Shown here one piece after another: positions 53,191 through 59,582 of a stretch of DNA of 59,582 nt. Each line of letters begins with the position of its first letter. The stretch's first letter is position 1. The notes under the pieces are model-generated. The model saw only the letters and a program-made list of their open reading frames with translations. It had not been told where the DNA came from and did no database searches. The stretch is from Candidatus Omnitrophota bacterium (GTDB lineage Bacteria; Omnitrophota; Gorgyraeia; 1-14-0-20-64-10), in the NCBI GenBank assembly GCA_016201735.1, contig JACQCH010000014.1, forward strand, positions 1 through 59,582. The letters are read 5' to 3'. Position numbers and translations under genes: made by a program.

Positions 53191-53517
53191 ATGGGAAATC
53201 CGAATAAGCCGCCGCGGGCGAGGGATCCGAGAATCGCCGCGGTGGTCAACCAGAACGGATGCACCGGCTGCGAGGCGTGTCTGACCGTCTGCCCGGTGGA
53301 TTCGATCGAGCCGGTTCCGGGGACGGATCGGCCCGGGCTGTTTAAGCTCGTCGAGATCGACCTGGACCGGTGCATCGGCTGCGGGCTCTGCCCGAAGATC
53401 TGCCCCTGGGACACAATCACGATGGAGCCATACCCACAGGCGAAGGAAATGGCTCCCCAGGTGACGATTCGATCGGTCGTGCCCGGCCATCAGGCCGGCG
53501 TCACTTCCCCCGCGTGA
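53191..53517 (+). CDS. 2[4Fe-4S] ferredoxin
   Basis: 108 residues with two classical clusters: CTGCEACLTVCP and CIGCGLCPKICP. N-terminal PRARDPRIAAVVNQNG and a C-terminal tail (TIRSVVPGHQAG) extend it beyond the minimal ferredoxin. A soluble low-potential electron carrier; no partner oxidoreductase is adjacent. Its stop overlaps a possible GTG start of greA. Confidence 0.93.
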   Translation: MGNPNKPPRARDPRIAAVVNQNGCTGCEACLTVCPVDSIEPVPGTDRPGLFKLVEIDLDRCIGCGLCPKICPWDTITMEPYPQAKEMAPQVTIRSVVPGHQAGVTSPA

Positions 53518-53525
53518 ACGAACCG

Positions 53526-53999
53526 ATGGCAGCCACCTACCTTACCAAAGCCGGTCTCGCCAAATTAGAGGAAGAACTCAAAGAGTTGAAATCTCAGAAG
53601 CATAAACTCTCCAAGGATGTGGGCACCGCACGGGAATGGGGGGATCTTCGGGAGAACGCCGAGTATCACGCGGCGAAGGAACGGCTCCAGCAGGTTCTTT
53701 CCCGGATCAGCGACTTAGAGTTCAAACTTTCCAACGTCAATGTCGTGGATCCGACCCAGCATGAAAAGGGGGTCGCCACGTTAGGCACTCAAGTGACTGT
53801 GAAAGACCTCACTCGGGACCGAGAAGAAAAATATATTCTGGTCGGCCCCGATGAAACCGATCCGGCCGCCGGGAAAATTTCCATCCAGTCTCCGTTGGGC
53901 AAGGCCTTCTTGGGCCGCAAGATTAAGGAAAAGGTCACCGTCCTCCTTCCTGCCGGCCCTCGTCCCTATCTGATTATCTCGGTGGAACTGTCCGAATAA
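53526..53999 (+). CDS. greA: Transcription elongation factor GreA
   Basis: 157 residues from ATG 53526; GTG 53514, overlapping the ferredoxin stop (GTGA), is an alternative. N-terminal coiled coil with the active tip REWGDLRENAEYHAAKERL (conserved D and E), then the C-terminal FKBP-like domain (SPLGKAFLGRKIKEKV). It stimulates RNA polymerase to cleave backtracked transcripts. Confidence 0.95.
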   Translation: MAATYLTKAGLAKLEEELKELKSQKHKLSKDVGTAREWGDLRENAEYHAAKERLQQVLSRISDLEFKLSNVNVVDPTQHEKGVATLGTQVTVKDLTRDREEKYILVGPDETDPAAGKISIQSPLGKAFLGRKIKEKVTVLLPAGPRPYLIISVELSE

Positions 54000-54010
54000 T
54001 TCCCTCCGAA

Positions 54011-55207
54011 GTGACCCCCGACCAGAAACGGATTTACGCGGCGGCGTTCCTGCGGGCCGTCGGGGTGGGAATATTGGGAGTGTTGTTCGCCCTGTATCTG
54101 TCGCTGGGCGGACTGCATGCGGGCCAAATCGGAGTTTTGGTCGCGGTCGGCATCGGCGGGGCGGCCAGCGGCACCTTTCTGATCAGCTTCTGGGCGGACC
54201 GGCTCGGCCGCCGGAGGACATTGATCCTTCTGTCAGCGCTGATGGCTATCGGCGGCATTGGGCTGGTGCTAGCCCCGGGATTTCCGGCGCTTGCCCTCTT
54301 TTGTTTCCTGGGGATGGTCAACGCGATGGGACGAGAACGGGGGGCCCTCTTTACCCTGGAGCAGACGATCCTGCCGGAGACGACCGATCCCCGTCACCGG
54401 ACTCAGGCGCTGGCCTGGTACAACGTGGTTCTGGACGTCGGCCAGGCCGTCGGCTCCTTACTTGGCGGGCTGCCGTTTTTATTGCGTCAGCAATTCTTGA
54501 TGGGGGAACTTGCTTCCTACCGGTGGACGCTTTGCCTGTACGTCGTTTTCGCCTGCGTCAGTTTCCTCCTCTATGCCGGGTTGACTCCACAGGTGGAAAT
54601 CCATGGGCCGACCCTGTGGCATAAAATTACCCCCGCCTCCCGCCGGATCATCACGCGGCTCAGTCTCCTTTTCGGATTCGACAGCATTGCCGGCGGTTTT
54701 CTCCCGGGCTCTCTCATCGCCTACTGGTTCTTCAAGCGGTTCGGTGTGGGGGAAGGGCTGCTGGGCCCGCTGTTTTTCATCGCGCACATCGCGAATGCCA
54801 TTTCCTATTTGATGGCGGCCCGGCTCTCCCGGCGGATCGGTCTGGTCCGGACGATGGTCTTCACCCACATGCCGGCCAACCTGTGCCTGATCGCGATCCC
54901 GTTTGCCCCGAGTCTCACGGCGGCGGCGGCCCTGTATCTGGTTCGGGAATGTCTTGTCGAGATGGACGTTCCGACCCGGCAGTCGTACGTGATGGCGATG
55001 GTGGAGCCGAGTGAAAGGACCCTGGCCGCCGGGGCGACGAACTTGACGCGCCTAGTCGCCTGGACCATCGCCCCCGGATTCGCCGGGCTGGCGATGTCAA
55101 GTTTGAACTTAAGCTTCCCCCTTTTCTTGGGCGGTGGGATGAAGCTCCTTTATGACATCACCCTGTATCGTTCCTTCCGCCACCTGCGTCCTCCCGAAGA
55201 GCGATAG
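54011..55207 (+). CDS. Major facilitator superfamily transporter
   Basis: 398 residues from GTG 54011. About twelve membrane segments; loop 2-3 motif A-like SFWADRLGRRRTLILLSAL. Substrate unknown. It follows greA by 11 bp and precedes the NYN gene by 5 bp, so it is probably in the same transcript. Confidence 0.9.
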   Translation: MTPDQKRIYAAAFLRAVGVGILGVLFALYLSLGGLHAGQIGVLVAVGIGGAASGTFLISFWADRLGRRRTLILLSALMAIGGIGLVLAPGFPALALFCFLGMVNAMGRERGALFTLEQTILPETTDPRHRTQALAWYNVVLDVGQAVGSLLGGLPFLLRQQFLMGELASYRWTLCLYVVFACVSFLLYAGLTPQVEIHGPTLWHKITPASRRIITRLSLLFGFDSIAGGFLPGSLIAYWFFKRFGVGEGLLGPLFFIAHIANAISYLMAARLSRRIGLVRTMVFTHMPANLCLIAIPFAPSLTAAAALYLVRECLVEMDVPTRQSYVMAMVEPSERTLAAGATNLTRLVAWTIAPGFAGLAMSSLNLSFPLFLGGGMKLLYDITLYRSFRHLRPPEER

Positions 55208-55212
55208 TCTCC

Positions 55213-55584
55213 TTGCTGACGGTGATCGTGGATGGGGACAATGTGCTCCGGGGGCTGCGGATCGTTCAGGGGACGAACCTCGCGAAGGCGGAACAGTTCC
55301 TTCAGCGATTGGAACTGGCCGCTGCGGCGAAGGATTGGGAGGTGATCGTGATCTTTGACGGGCCGGAGCGGTTCCTCCCGAGGGAGAGCGGCCCTTTGGT
55401 GGTTCGATACGCGCGGGGGAAAACCGCGGATACCCTGATCGAACGAACCGTCTATCAGGCGCCCGACCGGACGCAGGTGGTCGTGGTAACCGAGGACCGG
55501 GCCGAGGCGAATCTGGTTCTGGGGCTGGGCGCCCGGGTCTGGACGTCCCAGCGTTTCTTGGAGGAAATGAGTGACAAGATCTGA
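55213..55584 (+). CDS. NYN-domain (YacP-like) putative ribonuclease
   Basis: 123 residues from TTG 55213. TVIVDGDNVLRGL (Asp-x-Asp-Asn of the PIN/NYN fold), VIFDGPERFLP, KTADTLIERTV and VVTEDRAEANLV supply the acidic active-site residues. YacP-type proteins are predicted or shown single-strand RNases. Last gene of the greA-MFS run. Confidence 0.85.
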   Translation: MLTVIVDGDNVLRGLRIVQGTNLAKAEQFLQRLELAAAAKDWEVIVIFDGPERFLPRESGPLVVRYARGKTADTLIERTVYQAPDRTQVVVVTEDRAEANLVLGLGARVWTSQRFLEEMSDKI

Positions 55585-55619
55585 ATTCGTGAAAAAGGAT
55601 CGGCTTGGCATACAGCCAT

Positions 55620-55685
55620 AAAAAGTAATACTTTTTTATGTTGACTTACTTCTATATTAAAGGTATACTCTATTTTGGAGGTGAT
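55620..55685 (+). promoter_or_regulatory. vapBC promoter, operator and ribosome site
   Basis: Operator-like inverted repeat AAAAAGTAATACTTTTT (55620-55636); TTGACT (55641-55646), a 17-bp spacer, TATACT (55664-55669); strong ribosome site GGAGGTGAT (55677-55685). AT-rich against its surroundings, as expected for an autoregulated toxin-antitoxin operon. Confidence 0.85.
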
Positions 55686-55690
55686 ACAGT

Positions 55691-55936
55691 ATGGTTGAAA
55701 CGTCTGTGGTGACCACGAAAGGGCAGGTGGTTATTCCGCGCAAAATCAGGGCGAGGTTTCACATCAAGAAGGGAACTCGCATCTGCTTTGAGCTGGGCGG
55801 CGGGGAGATCATCCTCAAGCCCCTGACCTCGGAATATTTCGAGAAGATCGCCGGCATCCTCGGGGTCGGAGGTAGAGCGACGAAGGCTCTTCTGGAGGAA
55901 CGGGCTAAGGAGCGCCAGCAGGAAGATCAGGCATGA
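55691..55936 (+). CDS. VapB-type AbrB/MazE antitoxin
   Basis: 81 residues. N-terminal SpoVT/AbrB DNA-binding domain (VVTTKGQVVIPRKIRARFHIKKGTRICFEL), then a toxin-binding tail (TKALLEERAKERQQEDQ). It should bind VapC and the operator. ATGA overlap with vapC. Confidence 0.93.
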   Translation: MVETSVVTTKGQVVIPRKIRARFHIKKGTRICFELGGGEIILKPLTSEYFEKIAGILGVGGRATKALLEERAKERQQEDQA

Positions 55937-56331
55937 CGCATGTCCTCGATGCTTATGCCCTGACGGCTTATTTTGAGAAAGAGTCAGGGTATGCGAAGGT
56001 GCAAGAGCTCCTGACGGAGGCCGCTTCCAGCGGGCACCCGCTGCTTTTATCCGCGGTCAACTGGGGAGAGGTTTTCTATGTCACCTACCGCGAGCACGGC
56101 AAGGCGTCCGCCGACCAGATTGCGCGTCTCATGGATGAGTTTCCCATCGAAGTCATTCCCGTAGATGTCCCCATCGCCCACCAGGCCGCCATCTACAAAG
56201 CTACCCACAAGATGTCTTATGCCGATTGCCTAGCCGCCGCCCTGGCCAGGCTTCGGAAGGCGACGCTTGTGACGGGTGATAAGGATTTCAAAGTTCTTGA
56301 GAACGAGATTAAGGTCCAGTGGTTGCACTGA
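55933..56331 (+). CDS. VapC-family PIN-domain ribonuclease toxin
   Basis: 132 residues. PIN active-site acids D6 (VLDAYAL), E46 (NWGEV), D98 (MSYADCL) and D116/D118 (TGDKDF) are all present, so it should be an active Mg-dependent RNase, usually against tRNA or rRNA. Coupled to VapB by ATGA. Confidence 0.93.
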   Translation: MTHVLDAYALTAYFEKESGYAKVQELLTEAASSGHPLLLSAVNWGEVFYVTYREHGKASADQIARLMDEFPIEVIPVDVPIAHQAAIYKATHKMSYADCLAAALARLRKATLVTGDKDFKVLENEIKVQWLH

Positions 56332-56440
56332 ATTTGGATGCCAAGGACGCATTGAGATATAAGCGACCTAGATAATGAAAGATAGAGATAAAGTTGAGCA
56401 ATAAAGGGGGACATCGTCATTCGTTGGCTAACGGTGTCTG

Positions 56441-57097
56441 ATGCCTGAATCCAAAGCGATCAAACAACTGGAAGATCGGATGGCGGGTCTCGAGCCCGGG
56501 ACGCTCCGGCGGGAGACCTTGGAAGCGGCCAAGCGGTTCAAAAGTTCCTGGATCGAGTTGGGGAGGATGCTCTGGACCATTTGGAAGGAGAAACGATTCC
56601 GGGAATGGGGGTATCTGACCTTTGACGCCTACTGCGCCAAGGAGGTTGGGATCCGGCCCGCGACCGCGAAGAAATTGCTTCACTCCTACTATTTCCTCGA
56701 GAAAGAGGAGCCGACCCTGCTTAGAAAATTGACCGAGGAAACAGCTCCTGCGAACCTGCCCAATCCTGATTCGGTCAATCTTCTGCGTCTGCTGGAGAAG
56801 AAACAGGAAGTTTCGCCCGAAGGGTACCAGCGGGTCCGCTCCTATGTGTTGGAGAAAGGGAAGGAGGCACCCGAGGTACGCCGGGAGGTCCGTGCCCTCT
56901 TGGATGCGGCGCAGCCGGATCCAGCCGCGGCCCGGGCGGCCCGCCGGCAGGCATTGATCCGGCGGATGATCGGGACCTTGAAGGGGCTGAAGATGGAGCT
57001 GGCCTCTTCTAATATGCTTCCCAAGAAACTTCTTGCCGAAGTTGAAGCGATCGCCCGGAAATTGGAAGAAAGTATAGAGGAAGAGGCCTCTCCATGA
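56441..57097 (+). CDS. Unknown helical protein with HTH-like core, coupled to thiolase
   Basis: 218 residues, mostly charged helices. The core (about 30-85) reads RFKSSWIELGRMLWTIWKEK..FREWGYLTFDAYCAKEVGIRPATAKKLLHSYYFLEKEEP, with a spacing that resembles a helix-turn-helix (GIRPATAKKLLHSY). The tail is Ala/Arg-rich coiled-coil-like. No membrane or signal segment. Its stop overlaps the thiolase start (ATGA), an unusual pairing. I do not recognise the family. The 110 bp upstream is AT-rich spacer following vapC. Confidence 0.65.
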   Translation: MPESKAIKQLEDRMAGLEPGTLRRETLEAAKRFKSSWIELGRMLWTIWKEKRFREWGYLTFDAYCAKEVGIRPATAKKLLHSYYFLEKEEPTLLRKLTEETAPANLPNPDSVNLLRLLEKKQEVSPEGYQRVRSYVLEKGKEAPEVRREVRALLDAAQPDPAAARAARRQALIRRMIGTLKGLKMELASSNMLPKKLLAEVEAIARKLEESIEEEASP

Positions 57098-58350
57098 GAG
57101 GGATCGGGTTAAGGCGGGGATTCCGGACCCCCTTCGTCAAGATGGGAAGGGAATATGCCCGCTTGAACGCGGTGGATCTTTCCGTCCGGTTGATCGATGC
57201 AATGCTGGCGAAGCCGGATCTGCCGGCGGAGAAAATCCAGCACGTGATCTGGGGCATGGTGGTCCCGGATCCGAACATCTATTCCATCGCCCGGGAAGCG
57301 GTTCTCGCTTCCCGCCTGGACAACCGGGTCGAGGCCTACAGCATCTCCCGGGCCTGCGCCACCTCCCTTCAGGCGGCGGCCAACGCCGTCAGCTACTACA
57401 ACGCTTTTCCGGAGGAGCCGTCTGTTTCGCTCGTCGGAGGGGTCGAGTCCTTCTCCGCGGCCCGCCCGGTGCTGACGGATCATGCCTCTCTCCTTTTTAA
57501 GACTTGGGCAAGCAAGGTCTCTTTTCTTGAGAAACTGCGGGTCTTGTTTAAAACTCCTCCAGGAGTTCTTTGGCCTGTTCCTCCCTCGGCGAAAGAGTAC
57601 TCGACCGGTCTGACGATGGGGGAGCATTGTGAACTGATGGTCAAGGCCTTCAAGATCCCGCGCGAGCGCCAGGATCGGTTCGCGCTCATCTCGCACCAGC
57701 GGGCGGCCTCCGCCAGGGGAAAGATCGCTCCGCAGTTGGTCGCCGTCGAAGGGGTCACCCGCGACACCCTGATTCGGCAGGACACCTCGATGGAGGCGCT
57801 GAAGAATCTCGCTCCGGCGTTTGATCGGACCGCCGCCGGCACGATCACCGCCGGAAACGCCAGCCCCTTTACCGACGGAGCGGCTGCCCTCTACGTGATC
57901 TCCCCCGCGTTGGAACCGGCGGTGGCGCCGGACGCGTTCCTGATCGATTTTGAATTTGTCGCCGTCGAGCCGATGGATGGGCTTCTCATGGGCCCGGGCA
58001 AGGCGATGCTGCGGATCTTAGAGAGGCAGCGGCTTCGCTGGCGCGACCTGGATTACATCGAGGTGCACGAGGCCTTCGCCGGCCAGGTCCTCTGCAATGT
58101 GGATGCCGTCAATAACCCCGCCTACCGGGAGAAAACTTACGGGATCTCTTACGATCCGGGGCCGCTGGATGAGGGTGTTCTAAATCCGTGGGGTTCCTCG
58201 ATCGCCTACGGGCATCCCTTCGGGGCGACGGGAGCCAGGATGTTGAACCAGGCGATCGCCTATCTTCAAGAAACAAAAACGAAACGGGCCCTCCTCGGAA
58301 TCTGCACCGCCGGCGGGCTTGCCGGATCGGCCCTCCTTGAGCGCCGGTAA
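57094..58350 (+). CDS. Acetyl-CoA acyltransferase (FadI-type thiolase)
   Basis: 418 residues. Catalytic C88 (SRACATS), H325 (VHEAFAG), H374 (GHPFGATGARM) and C404 (GICTAGGLAG) are all in place. The inserted loop (TWASKVSFLEKLRVLFKTPPGVLWP) and NPWGSSIAYGHP fit the FadI/trifunctional beta-subunit group. It cleaves 3-ketoacyl-CoA to acetyl-CoA in fatty-acid oxidation. No FadB/FadJ gene is nearby. Confidence 0.93.
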   Translation: MRGIGLRRGFRTPFVKMGREYARLNAVDLSVRLIDAMLAKPDLPAEKIQHVIWGMVVPDPNIYSIAREAVLASRLDNRVEAYSISRACATSLQAAANAVSYYNAFPEEPSVSLVGGVESFSAARPVLTDHASLLFKTWASKVSFLEKLRVLFKTPPGVLWPVPPSAKEYSTGLTMGEHCELMVKAFKIPRERQDRFALISHQRAASARGKIAPQLVAVEGVTRDTLIRQDTSMEALKNLAPAFDRTAAGTITAGNASPFTDGAAALYVISPALEPAVAPDAFLIDFEFVAVEPMDGLLMGPGKAMLRILERQRLRWRDLDYIEVHEAFAGQVLCNVDAVNNPAYREKTYGISYDPGPLDEGVLNPWGSSIAYGHPFGATGARMLNQAIAYLQETKTKRALLGICTAGGLAGSALLERR

Positions 58351-58365
58351 AGAAAGAGTGTCCCG

Positions 58366-58737
58366 ATGAGAAAGTGGCTTTTTCTCTGGGCGCCGGTCGC
58401 GGCCTACATCGCTTTTATCTTCTGGCTTTCCTCCGCGCCCCGCCCGATTCCAGGGATCCGGCAATTTCCGTGGTTGGATAAGCCGCTTCATACATTGGAG
58501 TACGCCCCGCTGGGGGCTTTGCTTAGTCGGGCGCTGCGCCACTCCTTGCCGTCGAAGGGATGGCGGATCGTTCAGGCGCTGGCCTTGATCGGAGCGGTTT
58601 TCGTCGGGTCAGCGGATGAGTTTTATCAGAGGTTCGTGCCGCTGAGATTCTCGTCCATTTGGGACACTGTCGCCGACTGCGCGGGGGCTCTCTTCGGGCA
58701 AGCGTTCTATCAGCGCAGATCGCAAAGGACCCCGTAA
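58366..58737 (+). CDS. VanZ-like membrane protein
   Basis: 123 residues, four hydrophobic segments. Starts FLWAPVAAYIAFIFWLSS; motifs DKPLHTLEYAPLGALLSRAL and ADEFYQRFVPLRFSSIWDTVADCAGALFG are the VanZ core. Function of most members is unknown. It overlaps the convergent phosphatase gene by 28 bp. Confidence 0.88.
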   Translation: MRKWLFLWAPVAAYIAFIFWLSSAPRPIPGIRQFPWLDKPLHTLEYAPLGALLSRALRHSLPSKGWRIVQALALIGAVFVGSADEFYQRFVPLRFSSIWDTVADCAGALFGQAFYQRRSQRTP

Positions 58738-59423
58738 TGGTCGGAAGGATGAAGTCCCCCCGCTCCGGGAGTCCGGCAGGCGACTTCGCACCGGCTGAAG
58801 CCAAACCGCTCGGCCCCCTTCTTCCGGAGAAACAGATAGTCGATCCGCCGGTCCGGGAATTTCTCCGAATGGGATTGGATGAACGGGTTCCGGTTGTCCC
58901 AAGTGATCCCCGGCTCGTCGGGGTGGGCCGTGGCGAACAGATCCAGGAAACCGGCTTCCTGGATTTTCCGAATCGAAGGAGCCTCCGGCGCGGCGTTGAA
59001 ATCTCCGCTTAACAGGACATCCTCTCCCAGTGCGGTGACGAGCCCAAGCAGTTCCTGCACTTGGGCCCCGCGCGCGGCCTCGTCCTGAGCCATCCAGGCC
59101 AGGTGAGTGGTGACTGCCCAGAGGGGCTTGGTTCCAAGATCCAAATGGACCATCAGGGCTTGGCGAGGGTAAGTTTCGAAGGGGGATTGGGTCTGATAGG
59201 TGACGACCCGATGGGCGGCCGCAGGGAACCGGGCCAAGACCGCCAGCCCCGATTCCGGCGTGTGCAGGCGGGTCGGGTAAGAGAAGGAATCGAGAAGTTT
59301 CTCGTCGGCGACCTCCTGGAGGCAGAGCAGGTCCGGATTCAGAGTTCGGATCGCCTCGACGAGAACAGGCCGCCGGGCGGGCGGCCCGTAGGTTCCCCAT
59401 GTATTGAAGGTAACGATTCTCAC
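58710..59423 (-). CDS. Endonuclease/exonuclease/phosphatase (EEP) family protein
   Basis: 237 residues from GTG 59423 (RIVTFNTWG, the normal EEP N-terminus). Catalytic motifs: CLQEV (metal Glu), THLAW, LSGDFNAAPEAP, DYLF and the final HPSDHYGVLCDL. A cytoplasmic metal-dependent hydrolase of phosphodiesters or phospholipid/inositol phosphates; substrate unknown. A TATGAT box at 59431-59436 predicts a start point one base before the GTG. Confidence 0.88.
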   Translation of the reverse strand: MRIVTFNTWGTYGPPARRPVLVEAIRTLNPDLLCLQEVADEKLLDSFSYPTRLHTPESGLAVLARFPAAAHRVVTYQTQSPFETYPRQALMVHLDLGTKPLWAVTTHLAWMAQDEAARGAQVQELLGLVTALGEDVLLSGDFNAAPEAPSIRKIQEAGFLDLFATAHPDEPGITWDNRNPFIQSHSEKFPDRRIDYLFLRKKGAERFGFSRCEVACRTPGAGGLHPSDHYGVLCDLR

Positions 59424-59430
59424 GGAGAGA

Positions 59431-59436
59431 ATCATA
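59431..59436 (-). promoter_or_regulatory. -10 box of EEP gene, leaderless arrangement
   Basis: TATGAT on the minus strand ends 8 bases before GTG 59423; the expected start point is about 59424. This also argues for GTG 59423 over ATG 59435, which overlaps the box. Confidence 0.5.
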
Positions 59437-59533
59437 TCATGACACGACTCATGCAAATTGACCGATTTCCCCCTATGATCTATACTGGGCCTACTCCCCG
59501 ATGGTTCAACGATTCCATTGGGGAGGAGACCGC

Positions 59534-59582
59534 ATGGTGCCAATCGTGGACTATCCGCCGGTGGTTCAACGCTACTTGCCCC
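59534..59582 (+). CDS. Start of a truncated gene, possibly a transposase
   Basis: ATG 59534 after GGAGGAG opens a frame to the window end (MVPIVDYPPVVQRYLP). The D-Y-P-P-V-V beginning recalls the N-terminus of some DDE transposases, but 16 residues cannot prove it. The word TGGTTCAACG occurs twice nearby (about 59502 and 59563). An insertion sequence at a contig end would explain the break. Confidence 0.35.
   Translation, partial: MVPIVDYPPVVQRYLP

Overview
This is a GC-rich, densely coded bacterial stretch of about 60 kb, probably a whole contig. It begins inside a tandem repeat and ends just after the start of what looks like an insertion-sequence gene, both typical assembly break points. 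Diderm, aerobic traits are clear: a TolC-type outer-membrane channel with an RND pump, an A2-type haem-copper cytochrome c oxidase with its assembly factors, lipoprotein and periplasmic enzymes, and acetyl-CoA synthetase. No rRNA, tRNA or CRISPR array was seen. The lineage cannot be fixed from this window; a poorly cultured diderm phylum is my inference.

Layout: 1-5925, a giant secreted repeat/LamG/collagen-like protein coupled to a single-domain response regulator. 6116-16853, FKBP, MsrA, an XRE/nucleotidyltransferase pair, a hydrolase, a TauE-like exporter, a glycosyltransferase, RlmB, a PQ-loop protein, a peroxiredoxin, a DUF4143 ATPase, a FIST protein and NAD kinase. 17058-19788, typA and purC. 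19864-24741, MarR, TolC and RND without an adaptor gene. 24722-31593, a MutY/M48 fusion, a lipase-maturation-factor fusion, acs and a YheT-like hydrolase. 31547-34010, an FAD oxidase, a zinc-ribbon protein and a VOC protein. 34317-35001, a poly-G promoter plus c-di-GMP-I riboswitch in front of a small exported protein. 35036-37469, two more DUF4143 ATPases and a metF remnant. 37523-47222 (leftward), cytochrome c, cupredoxin, coxB, coxA, ctaA-ctaB, coxC, coxD, sco, DUF420 and metF. 47274-51781, a DUF819 permease, dipeptide epimerase, NlpC/P60 and VanY-like genes, a probable muropeptide turnover and recycling set. 51756-59423, an APC permease, ferredoxin, greA, MFS, NYN, VapBC, an unknown gene with a thiolase, VanZ and an EEP phosphatase.

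The most unusual property is the repeat biology. At least five palindromic repeat families sit exactly on gene boundaries or inside genes and are translated. One family (four copies) has 17-bp terminal inverted repeats and is flanked in every copy by a 3-bp TGA direct repeat on the coding strand. In three copies it separates a TGA stop from a GTG start, and the element itself brings the Shine-Dalgarno sequence. A second family of short CCGG-rich palindromes lies in frame inside six different protein genes and is read in different frames and orientations. A third (33 bp) lies in two genes in opposite orientations. Other repeats provide the first residues of CoxB, MsrA and the TolC-like protein, and the last residues of the epimerase, RlmB and a glycosyltransferase.

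A second pattern is that about ten genes have a -10 promoter hexamer placed so that transcription should start within about 3 nt of the start codon, which predicts leaderless mRNAs. A third candidate system is the 34.3-35.0 kb locus, where a G10 tract forms part of an exactly 17-bp promoter spacer, upstream of a c-di-GMP-I aptamer, a terminator and an exported protein. This would combine phase variation with second-messenger control.
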